This document shows positions 33,667 to 41,400 of a stretch of DNA of 64,000 bases, in pieces. Location of the stretch: NCBI RefSeq assembly GCF_021044795.1, contig NZ_JAJNOP010000013.1, one strand, 5' to 3'. How positions within the stretch are numbered: the first letter of the stretch is position 1; every line of letters begins with the position of its first letter. The notes under the pieces are model-generated. The model ran no database searches. It was given only the letters and a program-made list of their open reading frames with translations, and was not told the origin of the DNA. Origin of the DNA: Acidaminococcus hominis. Its GTDB lineage: Bacteria; Bacillota; Negativicutes; Acidaminococcales; Acidaminococcaceae. The position numbers were made by a program, and so were the translations under genes.

Positions 33667-33696
33667 GAGACTGCTTCCCAGGGAGCAGTCTCTCTT
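33667..33696 (+). terminator. Possible terminator
   Basis: GAGACTGCT pairs with AGCAGTCTC around TCCCAGGG, followed by only a weak TCTT tail. Confidence 0.4.
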
Positions 33697-33733
33697 GCGT
33701 ACCTGAAACTTTCCGCAGACAGGAGGAATTACT

Positions 33734-34615
33734 ATGGAACTGCGCCTGTTACAATATTTCCTGATGGTGGCTCAGGAAGAAAATATCACCAAAGCAGCGG
33801 AACTGCTGCACCTGACCCAGCCCACCCTGTCCCGGCAGCTGGCCCAACTGGAAAAAGAACTGGGAGAGAAATTGTTTGTCCGGGGACGCCATTTTCATTT
33901 AACCGAAACCGGGGTAATCCTGCGTCATCAGGCCCTGGAAATCGTGTCCATGATGGACAAGCTGGAAAATGATATCCATCACCATGGGGAAGTTGCCGGC
34001 AATATCCGCATCGGCTGCGGAGGCCTGAAATGTGTCCAGTTTTTGATGCGGTGCATGACGGAGTTCCAGCAGGAATATCCGGAGGTGACCTTTGACCTCC
34101 AAAACAGCAATGCGGTGGACATTAAGGAACAGCTGGAGCATGGCACCCTGGATTTGGGCGTCATGATGGAGCCGGTGGATACTTCTTCCTTTGATTACAT
34201 CCGCATGAAGGATGTGGATTATTGGGGACTGCTGATGGCGGCGGACTGCCCTTTGGCCCAGAAGGAATACATTACGGAAAAGGACTTGAAGGATCTGCCC
34301 ATTATTGTCAGCAACCGGCAGATTCTCCGGGGGGAGCTCCAGCATTGGCTGAAGGGAAGGCTGAACATCAGGGCTACCTACAATATCATTACCAATGTGG
34401 CCAATGTAGTCAGGGAGGGCTATCTGAAGGCCCTGACCATTGATGGGGTGGTATCCCTGTATGATCCCCAAAAGGTGGTGTTCCGCCGGTTGGAACCGGT
34501 CCTTCCGGCTACTTCTGTGCTGGCCTGGAAGCGGTTCACCCCGGAGCTTCATGCGGTAGAAAAATTTTTGGAGTTCTTCCGGAAAAAGCACGATGCATAT
34601 ACGCCCCAAGACTAA
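33734..34615 (+). CDS. LysR-family regulator of the cyclophilin-like/flavodoxin cluster
   Basis: A 293-residue LysR protein. The HTH spans about residues 1-60 (MELRLLQYFLMVAQEE, then AAELLHLTQPTLSRQLAQLE) and the effector domain follows. It belongs to the group commonly next to cyclophilin-like, flavodoxin and carboxymuconolactone-decarboxylase genes. AGGAGG precedes the ATG and a strong terminator follows. It lies between two operons whose promoters share the TATTTTACAT box and is the obvious candidate regulator; that is inference. Confidence 0.85.
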   Translation: MELRLLQYFLMVAQEENITKAAELLHLTQPTLSRQLAQLEKELGEKLFVRGRHFHLTETGVILRHQALEIVSMMDKLENDIHHHGEVAGNIRIGCGGLKCVQFLMRCMTEFQQEYPEVTFDLQNSNAVDIKEQLEHGTLDLGVMMEPVDTSSFDYIRMKDVDYWGLLMAADCPLAQKEYITEKDLKDLPIIVSNRQILRGELQHWLKGRLNIRATYNIITNVANVVREGYLKALTIDGVVSLYDPQKVVFRRLEPVLPATSVLAWKRFTPELHAVEKFLEFFRKKHDAYTPQD

Positions 34616-34619
34616 TGGC

Positions 34620-34646
34620 AGCGCTGGCTTTCCAGCGCTTTTTTTG
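34620..34646 (+). terminator. Intrinsic terminator
   Basis: AGCGCTGG (34620-34627) pairs with CCAGCGCT (34632-34639), with seven T at the end. Confidence 0.85.
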
Positions 34647-34686
34647 CATCGTTAGAATGCCTTTCAGGCATTGGATGCAAGCTGAA

Positions 34687-34723
34687 ATAGGTATTTTACA
34701 TTCTAATGGGAAAAAGGTAGAGT
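34687..34723 (+). promoter_or_regulatory. Promoter of the lipoprotein-flavodoxin operon, with shared box
   Basis: TTTACA (34695-34700), 17 bases, TAGAGT (34718-34723). The box 34687-34702 is identical to 31648-31663. TTAGAATG at 34652 and CATTCTAA at 34699 form a wider inverted repeat. Confidence 0.7.
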
Positions 34724-34763
34724 AGAAGCAGAAAGCAAACATAACTGATAGGGAGGAACGCAT

Positions 34764-35288
34764 ATGAAAGGAAAATGGATGCTGGTTACCGGTGTATTGC
34801 TGGTGGTGGGAATGCTGGCAGGAGGCTGCGGCAGTGCCCAGTCGTCCCAAGGCGGGCAAAGCCAGCCGGCCGCCCAGCCGGGAAAAACAGCGGCAGCCCA
34901 GGAAAATACGGCAAAAGGTCCGGTGGACCTGAAACACGCCAAACTGAAAATTACGGTAGGGGATCAGGTGCTGTGGGCTACGGTGGAAGACAATGCCACC
35001 ATGCGCGCCCTGGCCCAGAAACTGCCGCTGACCCTGGATATGCAAAATCTGTACGGCCGGGAAATGTGCTATCGGTTTGGCGCCGGTACTTTCCCTACAG
35101 AAAAGACCCGGTCCGACCGCTACGCTGTAGGGGATCTGGTGTACTGGGCTCCCCGGGGAAGCTTTGTGATTCTCTACAAGCAGAATGGGGAAGAATTTGA
35201 ACGGCAGCAATTGGGCCATATTGACCAGGGCGTAGAGCTTTTTGACGGGGCCGGGGACAAGAAGGTTACCTTTGAGCTGCAGCAGTAG
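34764..35288 (+). CDS. Cyclophilin-like lipoprotein (copy 2)
   Basis: A 174-residue protein with a lipoprotein signal (lipobox LAGGC), a Gln/Ala/Ser-rich linker to about residue 52, and a cyclophilin-like domain: LKITVGDQVLWATVEDNAT, AQKLPLTLDMQNLYG, YAVGDLVYWAPRGSFVILY and LGHIDQG. The order matches the cyclophilin-like family of about 110 residues. It is attached to the outer face of a membrane. Seventeen bases later comes a lipoprotein flavodoxin, so the two products probably act together. Copy 3 (36070) is its closest paralogue here. Confidence 0.75.
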   Translation: MKGKWMLVTGVLLVVGMLAGGCGSAQSSQGGQSQPAAQPGKTAAAQENTAKGPVDLKHAKLKITVGDQVLWATVEDNATMRALAQKLPLTLDMQNLYGREMCYRFGAGTFPTEKTRSDRYAVGDLVYWAPRGSFVILYKQNGEEFERQQLGHIDQGVELFDGAGDKKVTFELQQ

Positions 35289-35305
35289 ACTGGAGGCAGG
35301 ACGCT

Positions 35306-35917
35306 ATGCAAAAAAGAAACTGGAAGGGCCTGTGGGCCCTGATACTGGGACTGGTACTGCTTTTCGCTGCAGGCTGCGGGGAGAGTTCTTCTGCCAGCCA
35401 GCCGGCTGCCCAGGCAGCCAAGGCTGTAAATCAACAGAGTGCCGGCAGCCATATCCTCATCGCTTATTATTCCCATACGGGAACTACCCGGGCAGCTGCA
35501 GAGAAAATTCATCAGCTGGTGGGCGGGGACCTGGTAGAATTGCAGCCGGAGAAACCCTATCCGGCCGACCATCAGGAGCATCTGCAAATGGTCATCAAGG
35601 AAATTGAAAGCAATGCCCGGCCCAAGCTGAAAACCAAAATCGACCATATGGAACAGTACGATACCGTATTTGTGGGCTATCCCATCTGGGATTATCAGGC
35701 ACCGTTGATGATGAACACCTTTTTGGAATCCTACGACCTTTCCGGGAAAAAAGTGGTGCCCTTTTGTACCAGCGGCGGCTATCCCATTGAAAAAAGTGTG
35801 GGCATCCTAGAGGCTTCGGCCAAAGGAGCCCAAGTGACAGAGGGCCTGCGCTACAGCGGCAGTGAGCAGGAATTGCGGGATTGGCTGGCCAAGGTTGGCG
35901 TTCCCCTCAAAAAATAA
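35306..35917 (+). CDS. Exported lipoprotein flavodoxin
   Basis: A 203-residue protein whose N terminus is a lipoprotein signal (lipobox FAAGC), followed by a short linker and a complete flavodoxin-like domain. YYSHTGTTR near residue 55 is the FMN phosphate loop, VGYPIWDYQAP near 120 the second flavin loop, and FCTSGGYPIEKS near 155 the third. Flavodoxins are usually cytoplasmic electron carriers; this one should work outside the cytoplasmic membrane. FMN would have to reach it by export or by folding before transport. It is the last gene of its operon and has a strong terminator. Confidence 0.8.
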   Translation: MQKRNWKGLWALILGLVLLFAAGCGESSSASQPAAQAAKAVNQQSAGSHILIAYYSHTGTTRAAAEKIHQLVGGDLVELQPEKPYPADHQEHLQMVIKEIESNARPKLKTKIDHMEQYDTVFVGYPIWDYQAPLMMNTFLESYDLSGKKVVPFCTSGGYPIEKSVGILEASAKGAQVTEGLRYSGSEQELRDWLAKVGVPLKK

Positions 35918-35946
35918 AAACAGTGCCGGAGACAGCGCAAAAATTG

Positions 35947-35977
35947 GCAGGAGGGAATTTACCCTCCTGCTTTTTTT
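35947..35977 (+). terminator. Intrinsic terminator
   Basis: GCAGGAGGG (35947-35955) and CCCTCCTGC (35962-35970) followed by seven T. Confidence 0.9.
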
Positions 35978-36002
35978 GCGAAATTGTCTGGGAAAATCGG
36001 GA

Positions 36003-36031
36003 TTTACAACGGGCTTGAGAAGGCGTACTCT
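36003..36031 (+). promoter_or_regulatory. Promoter of cyclophilin-like copy 3
   Basis: TTTACA (36003-36008), 17 bases, TACTCT (36026-36031), the same core as the other cluster promoters. Upstream GAAAATCGGGA only loosely resembles the shared box. Confidence 0.55.
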
Positions 36032-36069
36032 ATGGCTGTAAAGGTTTCTTTCAGCAGGAGGGGAACAAC

Positions 36070-36591
36070 ATGGAAAGAAAATGGGGCGGCGCTTTACTAG
36101 GAGCGCTGCTGGCGCTGAGCCTTATGGCAGCAGGCTGTGCCGGTGAAAAAACGGCCAAGGCGGACCAGAAACAGACGGGCATCAAACAGGCTGCCCGGGT
36201 GCAGCAGAAGAATTGGCCGGGCGGCGTAATTAATCTCAGCCGGGCCCGGGTGCGGATTACCCTGGGGGACAAGGTGCTGTGGGCCTCGGTGGAGGATAAT
36301 GCCACCACCCATGCCCTGGTAGGGGAACTGCCCATCACCCTGGCCTTAAAGGACCTGGACGGGCAGACGGCGGTGTACTACCAGGATGTGGACCAGTTTC
36401 CCACGGACAATCTCCAGATGGGAGGCTACAAGGCGGGGGATATCGTCTTCTGGCCGGAAAAGGACCGGTTTGTGCTGTTCTACAAAAGCGGCGGACCCCA
36501 GTTTACCGGGCAGGTACTGGGTCACGTAGAAGGCGATTTGCAGCTTTTGGCAGGAAATCAGCTGGCCACCTTTGATCTGTTTCTGCAATAG
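36070..36591 (+). CDS. Cyclophilin-like lipoprotein (copy 3)
   Basis: A 173-residue protein with a lipoprotein signal (lipobox MAAGC), a basic Lys/Gln linker and a cyclophilin-like domain: RVRITLGDKVLWASVEDNAT, GELPITLALKDLDGQ, YKAGDIVFWPEKDRFVLFY and LGHVEGD. The VLWA-VEDNAT strand is nearly the same as in copy 2, so the two derive from a recent duplication. AGGAGGGG precedes the ATG. It is monocistronic, with its own promoter and terminator. Confidence 0.75.
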   Translation: MERKWGGALLGALLALSLMAAGCAGEKTAKADQKQTGIKQAARVQQKNWPGGVINLSRARVRITLGDKVLWASVEDNATTHALVGELPITLALKDLDGQTAVYYQDVDQFPTDNLQMGGYKAGDIVFWPEKDRFVLFYKSGGPQFTGQVLGHVEGDLQLLAGNQLATFDLFLQ

Positions 36592-36606
36592 GTACCAAAG
36601 GCGCTG

Positions 36607-36646
36607 CAACGGGAGAAGTCTGCGTTGACTTTTCCCGTTTTTTGTT
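36607..36646 (+). terminator. Terminator overlapping the rplU promoter
   Basis: AACGGG-GAAGT pairs with ACTT-TCCCGTT, followed by TTTTTTG. The loop and 3' arm contain the rplU -35 box. Confidence 0.7.
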
Positions 36647-36653
36647 GTATAGT
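36625..36653 (+). promoter_or_regulatory. rplU promoter
   Basis: TTGACT (36625-36630), 17 bases, TATAGT (36648-36653). Confidence 0.75.
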
Positions 36654-36659
36654 ATAAAA

Positions 36660-36745
36660 ACTAGTGTGAAACTCGCACTACCGCCCGGAGGGGTTCCTGA
36701 AACTCCGGAAGGAGTACCGTATTCGGCGAGTCTTGGATGAGGGAG
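36660..36745 (+). promoter_or_regulatory. Structured leader, L21-leader-like
   Basis: ACTCGC near 36668 pairs with GCGAGT near 36726, enclosing CCGGAG/CTCCGG and other short stems. Leaders at this position bind ribosomal protein L21 in other Firmicutes for autoregulation. Family membership is from position and fold only. Confidence 0.6.
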
Positions 36746-36753
36746 GTGCAAAC

Positions 36754-37065
36754 ATGTACGCAATTATTCGTACCGGCGGCAAACAATACCGCGTCAGTGA
36801 AGGTGATGTGCTGAACATCGAAAAACTGAACGTTGAAGAAGGCCAGGAAGTCGTTTTTGACGATGTTCTGACTGTAGTCAACGACGGCGATGTAAAGGTA
36901 GGCAATCCTACTGTTGCAGGCGCTAAAGTAACTGCTAAAGTTGCTAAACAAGGCAAAGCTGATAAGATTTTTGTTTTCAAATACAGAGCAAAATCCAACT
37001 ATCGCAAACGCCAGGGTCATCGTCAACCGTATACTCAGGTTGAGATCACTTCTATCGAAGCATAA
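36754..37065 (+). CDS. rplU: 50S ribosomal protein L21
   Basis: A 103-residue L21 starting MYAIIRTGGKQYRVSEGD, with the C-terminal KRQGHRQPYTQVEI rRNA-binding loop. It binds 23S rRNA in the large subunit. GGGAGG precedes ATG 36754; seven open codons before it are excluded by family alignment. First gene of the rplU-prp-rpmA operon. Confidence 0.95.
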   Translation: MYAIIRTGGKQYRVSEGDVLNIEKLNVEEGQEVVFDDVLTVVNDGDVKVGNPTVAGAKVTAKVAKQGKADKIFVFKYRAKSNYRKRQGHRQPYTQVEITSIEA

Positions 37066-37068
37066 GTC

Positions 37069-37395
37069 ATGATTCAAGTAGATATTTACTACAACGATCA
37101 GGACAAAATCAGCGGGTACCGGGTTTCTGGACATGCCGATTCTAATCCGGAAGGGTTCGATCAGGTATGTGCGCTGGTATCCCTGGATACGCAGCTTCCC
37201 GTACTGGGCATGGAGCGTGTGCTCCGCCATAAAGTGCAGTGCGCTGTCGATGAGGCAGACGGAACGCTGGAAGTAAGACTGGAGGATGCTCCCAATGAGC
37301 AAACGGAAGTCCTGCTAAAGACCATGGTCTGCGGGCTTCAAGAGCTGAAACGGTATTATCCCCAGTATCTGACTACTGAAGAACACAGGAGGTGA
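37069..37395 (+). CDS. prp: Ribosomal-processing cysteine protease Prp
   Basis: A 108-residue protease (YsxB/Prp). SGHADSNPEGFDQVCALVS holds the catalytic pair His22 and Cys34. Prp removes the N-terminal extension of L27 in Firmicutes before ribosome assembly. It sits in its usual place between rplU and rpmA, three bases after rplU. Its likely substrate next door has an altered cleavage motif. Confidence 0.9.
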   Translation: MIQVDIYYNDQDKISGYRVSGHADSNPEGFDQVCALVSLDTQLPVLGMERVLRHKVQCAVDEADGTLEVRLEDAPNEQTEVLLKTMVCGLQELKRYYPQYLTTEEHRR

Positions 37396-37400
37396 GCAAA

Positions 37401-37691
37401 GTGTTCGAATTGATTCTTCAATTACACGCCCATAAAAAAGGTTCTGGTTCCACCCACAACGGCCGTGACTCCAACGCACAGCGTCTGGGTACGAAAGCTC
37501 ATGATGGTCAGCTGGTAACTGCTGGTTCCATCATCGTTCGTCAACGTGGGACCCGTTTCCATATGGGTCAAAACGTAGGCATGGGTAAAGATTACACCAT
37601 CTATGCAAAAGTTGCCGGCAAGGTTGCTTTTGAAAGAAGCGGTAAAGATCGTCGCTTGATCAGCGTTTACCCGGTTGAAGCCGAAGCATAA
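37401..37691 (+). CDS. rpmA: 50S ribosomal protein L27, with cleavable N-terminal extension
   Basis: A 96-residue L27. I choose GTG 37401, seven bases after AGGAGG; GTG 37392 lies inside the ribosome site. The N terminus reads MFELILQLHAHKKGSG. Firmicute L27 usually carries an LQFF-A type motif here, cut by Prp to free the A-x-KKG N terminus that reaches the peptidyl-transferase centre. Here the residue before the cleavage point is His rather than Phe. The rest (STHNGRDSNAQRLGTKAHDG onward) is canonical. Confidence 0.92.
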   Translation: MFELILQLHAHKKGSGSTHNGRDSNAQRLGTKAHDGQLVTAGSIIVRQRGTRFHMGQNVGMGKDYTIYAKVAGKVAFERSGKDRRLISVYPVEAEA

Positions 37692-37700
37692 AATAAGAGA

Positions 37701-37741
37701 GGGGCTGCTGCAGAAAGCTTTTTGCAGTGGCTCCCTTTTTG
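37701..37741 (+). terminator. Intrinsic terminator after rpmA
   Basis: An imperfect stem from GGGGCTGCTGCA to TTGCAGTGGCTCCC, followed by TTTTTG. Confidence 0.7.
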
Positions 37742-37774
37742 TCATGCTGCAGAAGCAGGGGAAAGGGAAGGATT

Positions 37775-38176
37775 ATGGAAGCCAAAGAACGGGAACAGGT
37801 ACGCGCCTATGTGGGCGCAGGCTTGCAGAGCCTATGGCAGGATAATACGGAAGATGCCCAGGGCAATGTAATGTGGGCCCAGCTGGCCCTTCAGGATCTG
37901 ACCCAAGCCAAGCTCCTTCTGCCAGCCCAAGAGCTGGCGGCGCTGGACAAAACCCTTGAGAAATTGGGCAGGACCCCCAAACTGGCGGCCAATGCCCAGG
38001 ACTCCCTTTTGGATCTGGAAGGCGTCCGTTGTTATGATTGCGGCAGGTTTTTGATTTTTTATCGGTACAATGCCGGTTATGACCTGGTGGCGATTGTGCG
38101 TCTGGCCTGGGACCAGCCTGCCTGGCAGGAACTGGTGCGGGACGGCCGGGAAAAAACTGAACCCCAAAAGTCTTAA
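37775..38176 (+). CDS. Hypothetical protein, 133 aa
   Basis: A soluble, mixed-charge protein that I do not recognise. The first 70 residues are helical (EREQVRAYVGAGLQSLW), and the second half contains a Cys-x-x-Cys (CYDC) near residue 94 followed by aromatic strands (FLIFYRY). No signal peptide. ATG 37775 has a GGGAAGG site; 16 open codons upstream overlap the rpmA terminator. It lies alone between rpmA and the rpoB leader. Confidence 0.55.
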   Translation: MEAKEREQVRAYVGAGLQSLWQDNTEDAQGNVMWAQLALQDLTQAKLLLPAQELAALDKTLEKLGRTPKLAANAQDSLLDLEGVRCYDCGRFLIFYRYNAGYDLVAIVRLAWDQPAWQELVRDGREKTEPQKS

Positions 38177-38193
38177 AAACCAGAAAAAAGGTA

Positions 38194-38222
38194 TTGTATT
38201 ACCGTGAAATACGTAGTATAAT
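38194..38222 (+). promoter_or_regulatory. rpoBC promoter
   Basis: TTGTAT (38194-38199), 17 bases, TATAAT (38217-38222). The start would be near 38229, leaving a leader of about 200 bases before rpoB. Confidence 0.7.
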
Positions 38223-38228
38223 AATTGT

Positions 38229-38391
38229 CCATGAAGTTTTTATAGCAGGATGAATAGGTTCCGCGAGTGCTCAGTGGTTGGACATCGCGTTCCCGCTCAA
38301 GTGAGGAGAGGAGCACGACATGATGACTGAGAAAACGTACACGATACAAGGCTGATCAATCTCTCTAATTGACCGCCTTGTTATTTTTTTT
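38229..38391 (+). promoter_or_regulatory. rpoBC leader with attenuator-like terminator
   Basis: CAAGGC (38347-38352) pairs with GCCTTG (38375-38380), enclosing a TCAAT/ATTGA inner stem, followed by TTATTTTTTTT: an intrinsic terminator 42 bases before the rpoB ATG. Upstream, CGCGA (38262-38266) can pair with TCGCG (38285-38289), or GTGCTC (38267-38272) with GAGCAC (38311-38316). These pairings cross, so they are likely alternatives. Confidence 0.6.
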
Positions 38392-38432
38392 GTTTAGAAA
38401 GACCTGCCCAGAGAAAAGGAGTGAGAACCCAC

Positions 38433-41400
38433 ATGTTTAAGCCGGTTCATAATGGCGACCGTTTGCGGTACAGTTATGCCAAGATCAAAGAAGTATTGAA
38501 AATGCCTCATTTGATCGACTTACAGAGAAAATCTTATGAGTGGTTCATAAGAGAAGGTTTATATGATGTTTTCCAGGATGTTTCTCCTATTAAGGATTTT
38601 ACCGACAACCTGGAACTGAGCTTTGAGAATTTCACCATCGGCGATCCCAAATACGATGTGGAAACCTGCAAGGAAAAGGACGCAACCTATGCCGCTCCTT
38701 TGAATGTAGATGTCCGCCTGCTGTACAAGGATACCGGGGAAATCAAGGAATCCACCGTATTCATGGGTGACTTCCCCCTGATGACCGATACCGGTACCTT
38801 CGTGATCAACGGCGCAGAACGGGTTATCGTCAGCCAGCTGGTGCGTTCTCCTGGCGTTTACTACGCCAAGGACATGGACCCCATGGGCAAGTTCCTGTAC
38901 GGCACCACCGTTATTCCTAACCGGGGCGCCTGGATTGAATACGAAACCGACCTGAACGAAATCATCTACGCCCGTGTGGACCGGACCCGTAAGCTGCCGG
39001 CTACGGCTCTTTTGCGGGTGATGGGCCTGCCCACCAACGATGATATTATTGCCACTTTCGGCGAACATCCGTACCTGGTTGCTACCCTGGCCAAGGACAG
39101 CACCAAGAACGAAGACGATGCACTGCTGGAAATCTACCGGAAACTGCGTCCCGGCGAACCTGCCAACCTGGAAAACGCCGAACAGCTGATCCGGAATATT
39201 TTCTCCGACAACCGCCGCTATGACCTGGCCAATGTAGGCCGTTACAAGGTCAACAAGAAACTGGGCTGGCGTCAGCGCCTTTTGGGCAAGGAATTGACTT
39301 CTCCCCTGGCCTTCGAAAACCCCGATGGCACCCAGGGCGAAGTGGTTCTGCCCGCTGGCACCGTGATTGGCGACGAAGAAATCAACACCATTGAAGAAAG
39401 CGGTCTGTTCAAGGATGCCGGCTATGCCGAGGTCTGGGTAAAATTCCAGGAACATCCGGAACGCATGATTGTTACGAAAGATATTGACGCTTCTGTTCGG
39501 ACCATTACCCCGGCGGACGTAATTGCTTCCTTTGGCTACCTGCTGAACGTGATCGACGGTATGGAAGGCAAGGACGATATCGACCATTTGGGCAACCGGC
39601 GTGTACGCTGCGTAGGCGAACTGCTGCAAAACCAATTCCGTATCGGCCTGTCCCGTATGGAACGGGTAATCCGGGAACGGATGACCCTCCAGGATGCCGA
39701 CGTGATTACGCCCCAGGCCCTGATCAATATCCGCCCGGTGGTTGCTGCGGTAAAAGAATTCTTTGGCAGCAGCCAGTTGTCCCAGTTCATGGACCAGAAC
39801 AACCCTCTGGCCGAACTGACCCACAAACGCCGTCTGTCCGCTTTGGGACCTGGCGGTCTGTCCAGAGAAAGAGCTGGCTACGAAGTCCGCGACGTCCATC
39901 CTTCCCACTATGGCCGTATGTGTCCTATTGAAACCCCTGAAGGTCCTAACATCGGCCTGATCGGTTCTTTGGCTACCTATGGTGTGGTGAACAAGTACGG
40001 TTTCATTGAAACCCCGTACCGCAAGGTGGACAAGAAAAACAAGAAGGTTACCAACGAAATCGTTTACCTGACTGCTGATGAAGAAGATAACTACGTTATT
40101 GCCCAGGCCAACGAACCGTTGAATGATGACAACTCCTTTGTCAACGAGCACGTTATTGCCCGTGATAAGAACGATGTGCTGTCCATTTCCCCCAGCCGGG
40201 TTGACTTCATGGACGTTTCTCCTAAACAGGTAATGTCCATTGCTGCTGCCCTGATTCCTTTCCTGGAAAACGATGACGCCAACCGGGCCCTGATGGGTGC
40301 CAACATGCAGCGTCAGGCTGTGCCCCTGCTGAACCCCAAAGCTCCTGTAGTGGGTACCGGCATGGAATACAAGGTGGCTGTGGACTCCGGGGTCTGCATC
40401 CTGGCCAAGCACGCCGGCACGGTAAAATACGTCAGCGGCGACAAGATCCTGGTTACCCGGGACGACAACGGCGGCATTGACGAATACAACGTGCTGAAAT
40501 TCAAACGTTCCAACCAGAGCACCTGCGTCAACCAAAGACCCATTGTCTACAAGGGCGACAAGGTGGAAGAAGGCCAGGTACTGGCCGATGGTCCTGCTAC
40601 GGATCACGGTGAACTGGCCCTGGGCCGCAACGCCATTGCTGCGTACATGCCCTGGGAAGGCTACAACTACGAAGATGCTGTACTGCTTTCCGAAGACCTG
40701 GTAAAAGACGACGTATTTACGTCCATTCACATTGAAGAATACAACTGTGATGCCCGTGATACCAAACTGGGACCTGAAGAAATCACCCGGGATATTCCCA
40801 ACGTTTCTGAAGAAGCCCTGAAGGATCTGGACGAAGACGGTATCATCCGGATTGGTGCAGAAGTTCGCCCTGGCGACATTCTGGTAGGTAAGGTAACTCC
40901 TAAGGGAGAAACCGAACTGAGCGCTGAAGAGCGCCTGATCCGTGCCATCTTTGCCGAAAAGGCCCGGGAAGTCCGGGATAACTCCCTGCGGGTTCCCCAC
41001 GGCGAATCCGGTATCATTGTCAGCGTCAAGGTATTCACCCGTGAAAACGGCGATGAACTGCCTCCTGGCGTAAACAAGCAGGTACGGGTACATATCGTAC
41101 AAAAACGGAAAATCAGTGAAGGCGATAAGATGGCCGGCCGTCACGGCAACAAGGGTGTTGTTTCCCGGATTATGCCCCGTGAAGATATGCCCTTCCTGCC
41201 CAACGGCGAACCGGTACAAATCGTACTGAACCCCCTGGGCGTACCTTCCCGTATGAACATCGGTCAGATTTTGGAAGCCCATCTGGGCTGGGCCGCCTGC
41301 TCTTTGGGCAGAAGAATCGAAGAAAAGGATCCCAACCTGGAAGCAGAGCTGCGGGAAGCCGGCTATGACTATGACCAATTTGGCATGCCCCAAACGGTGG

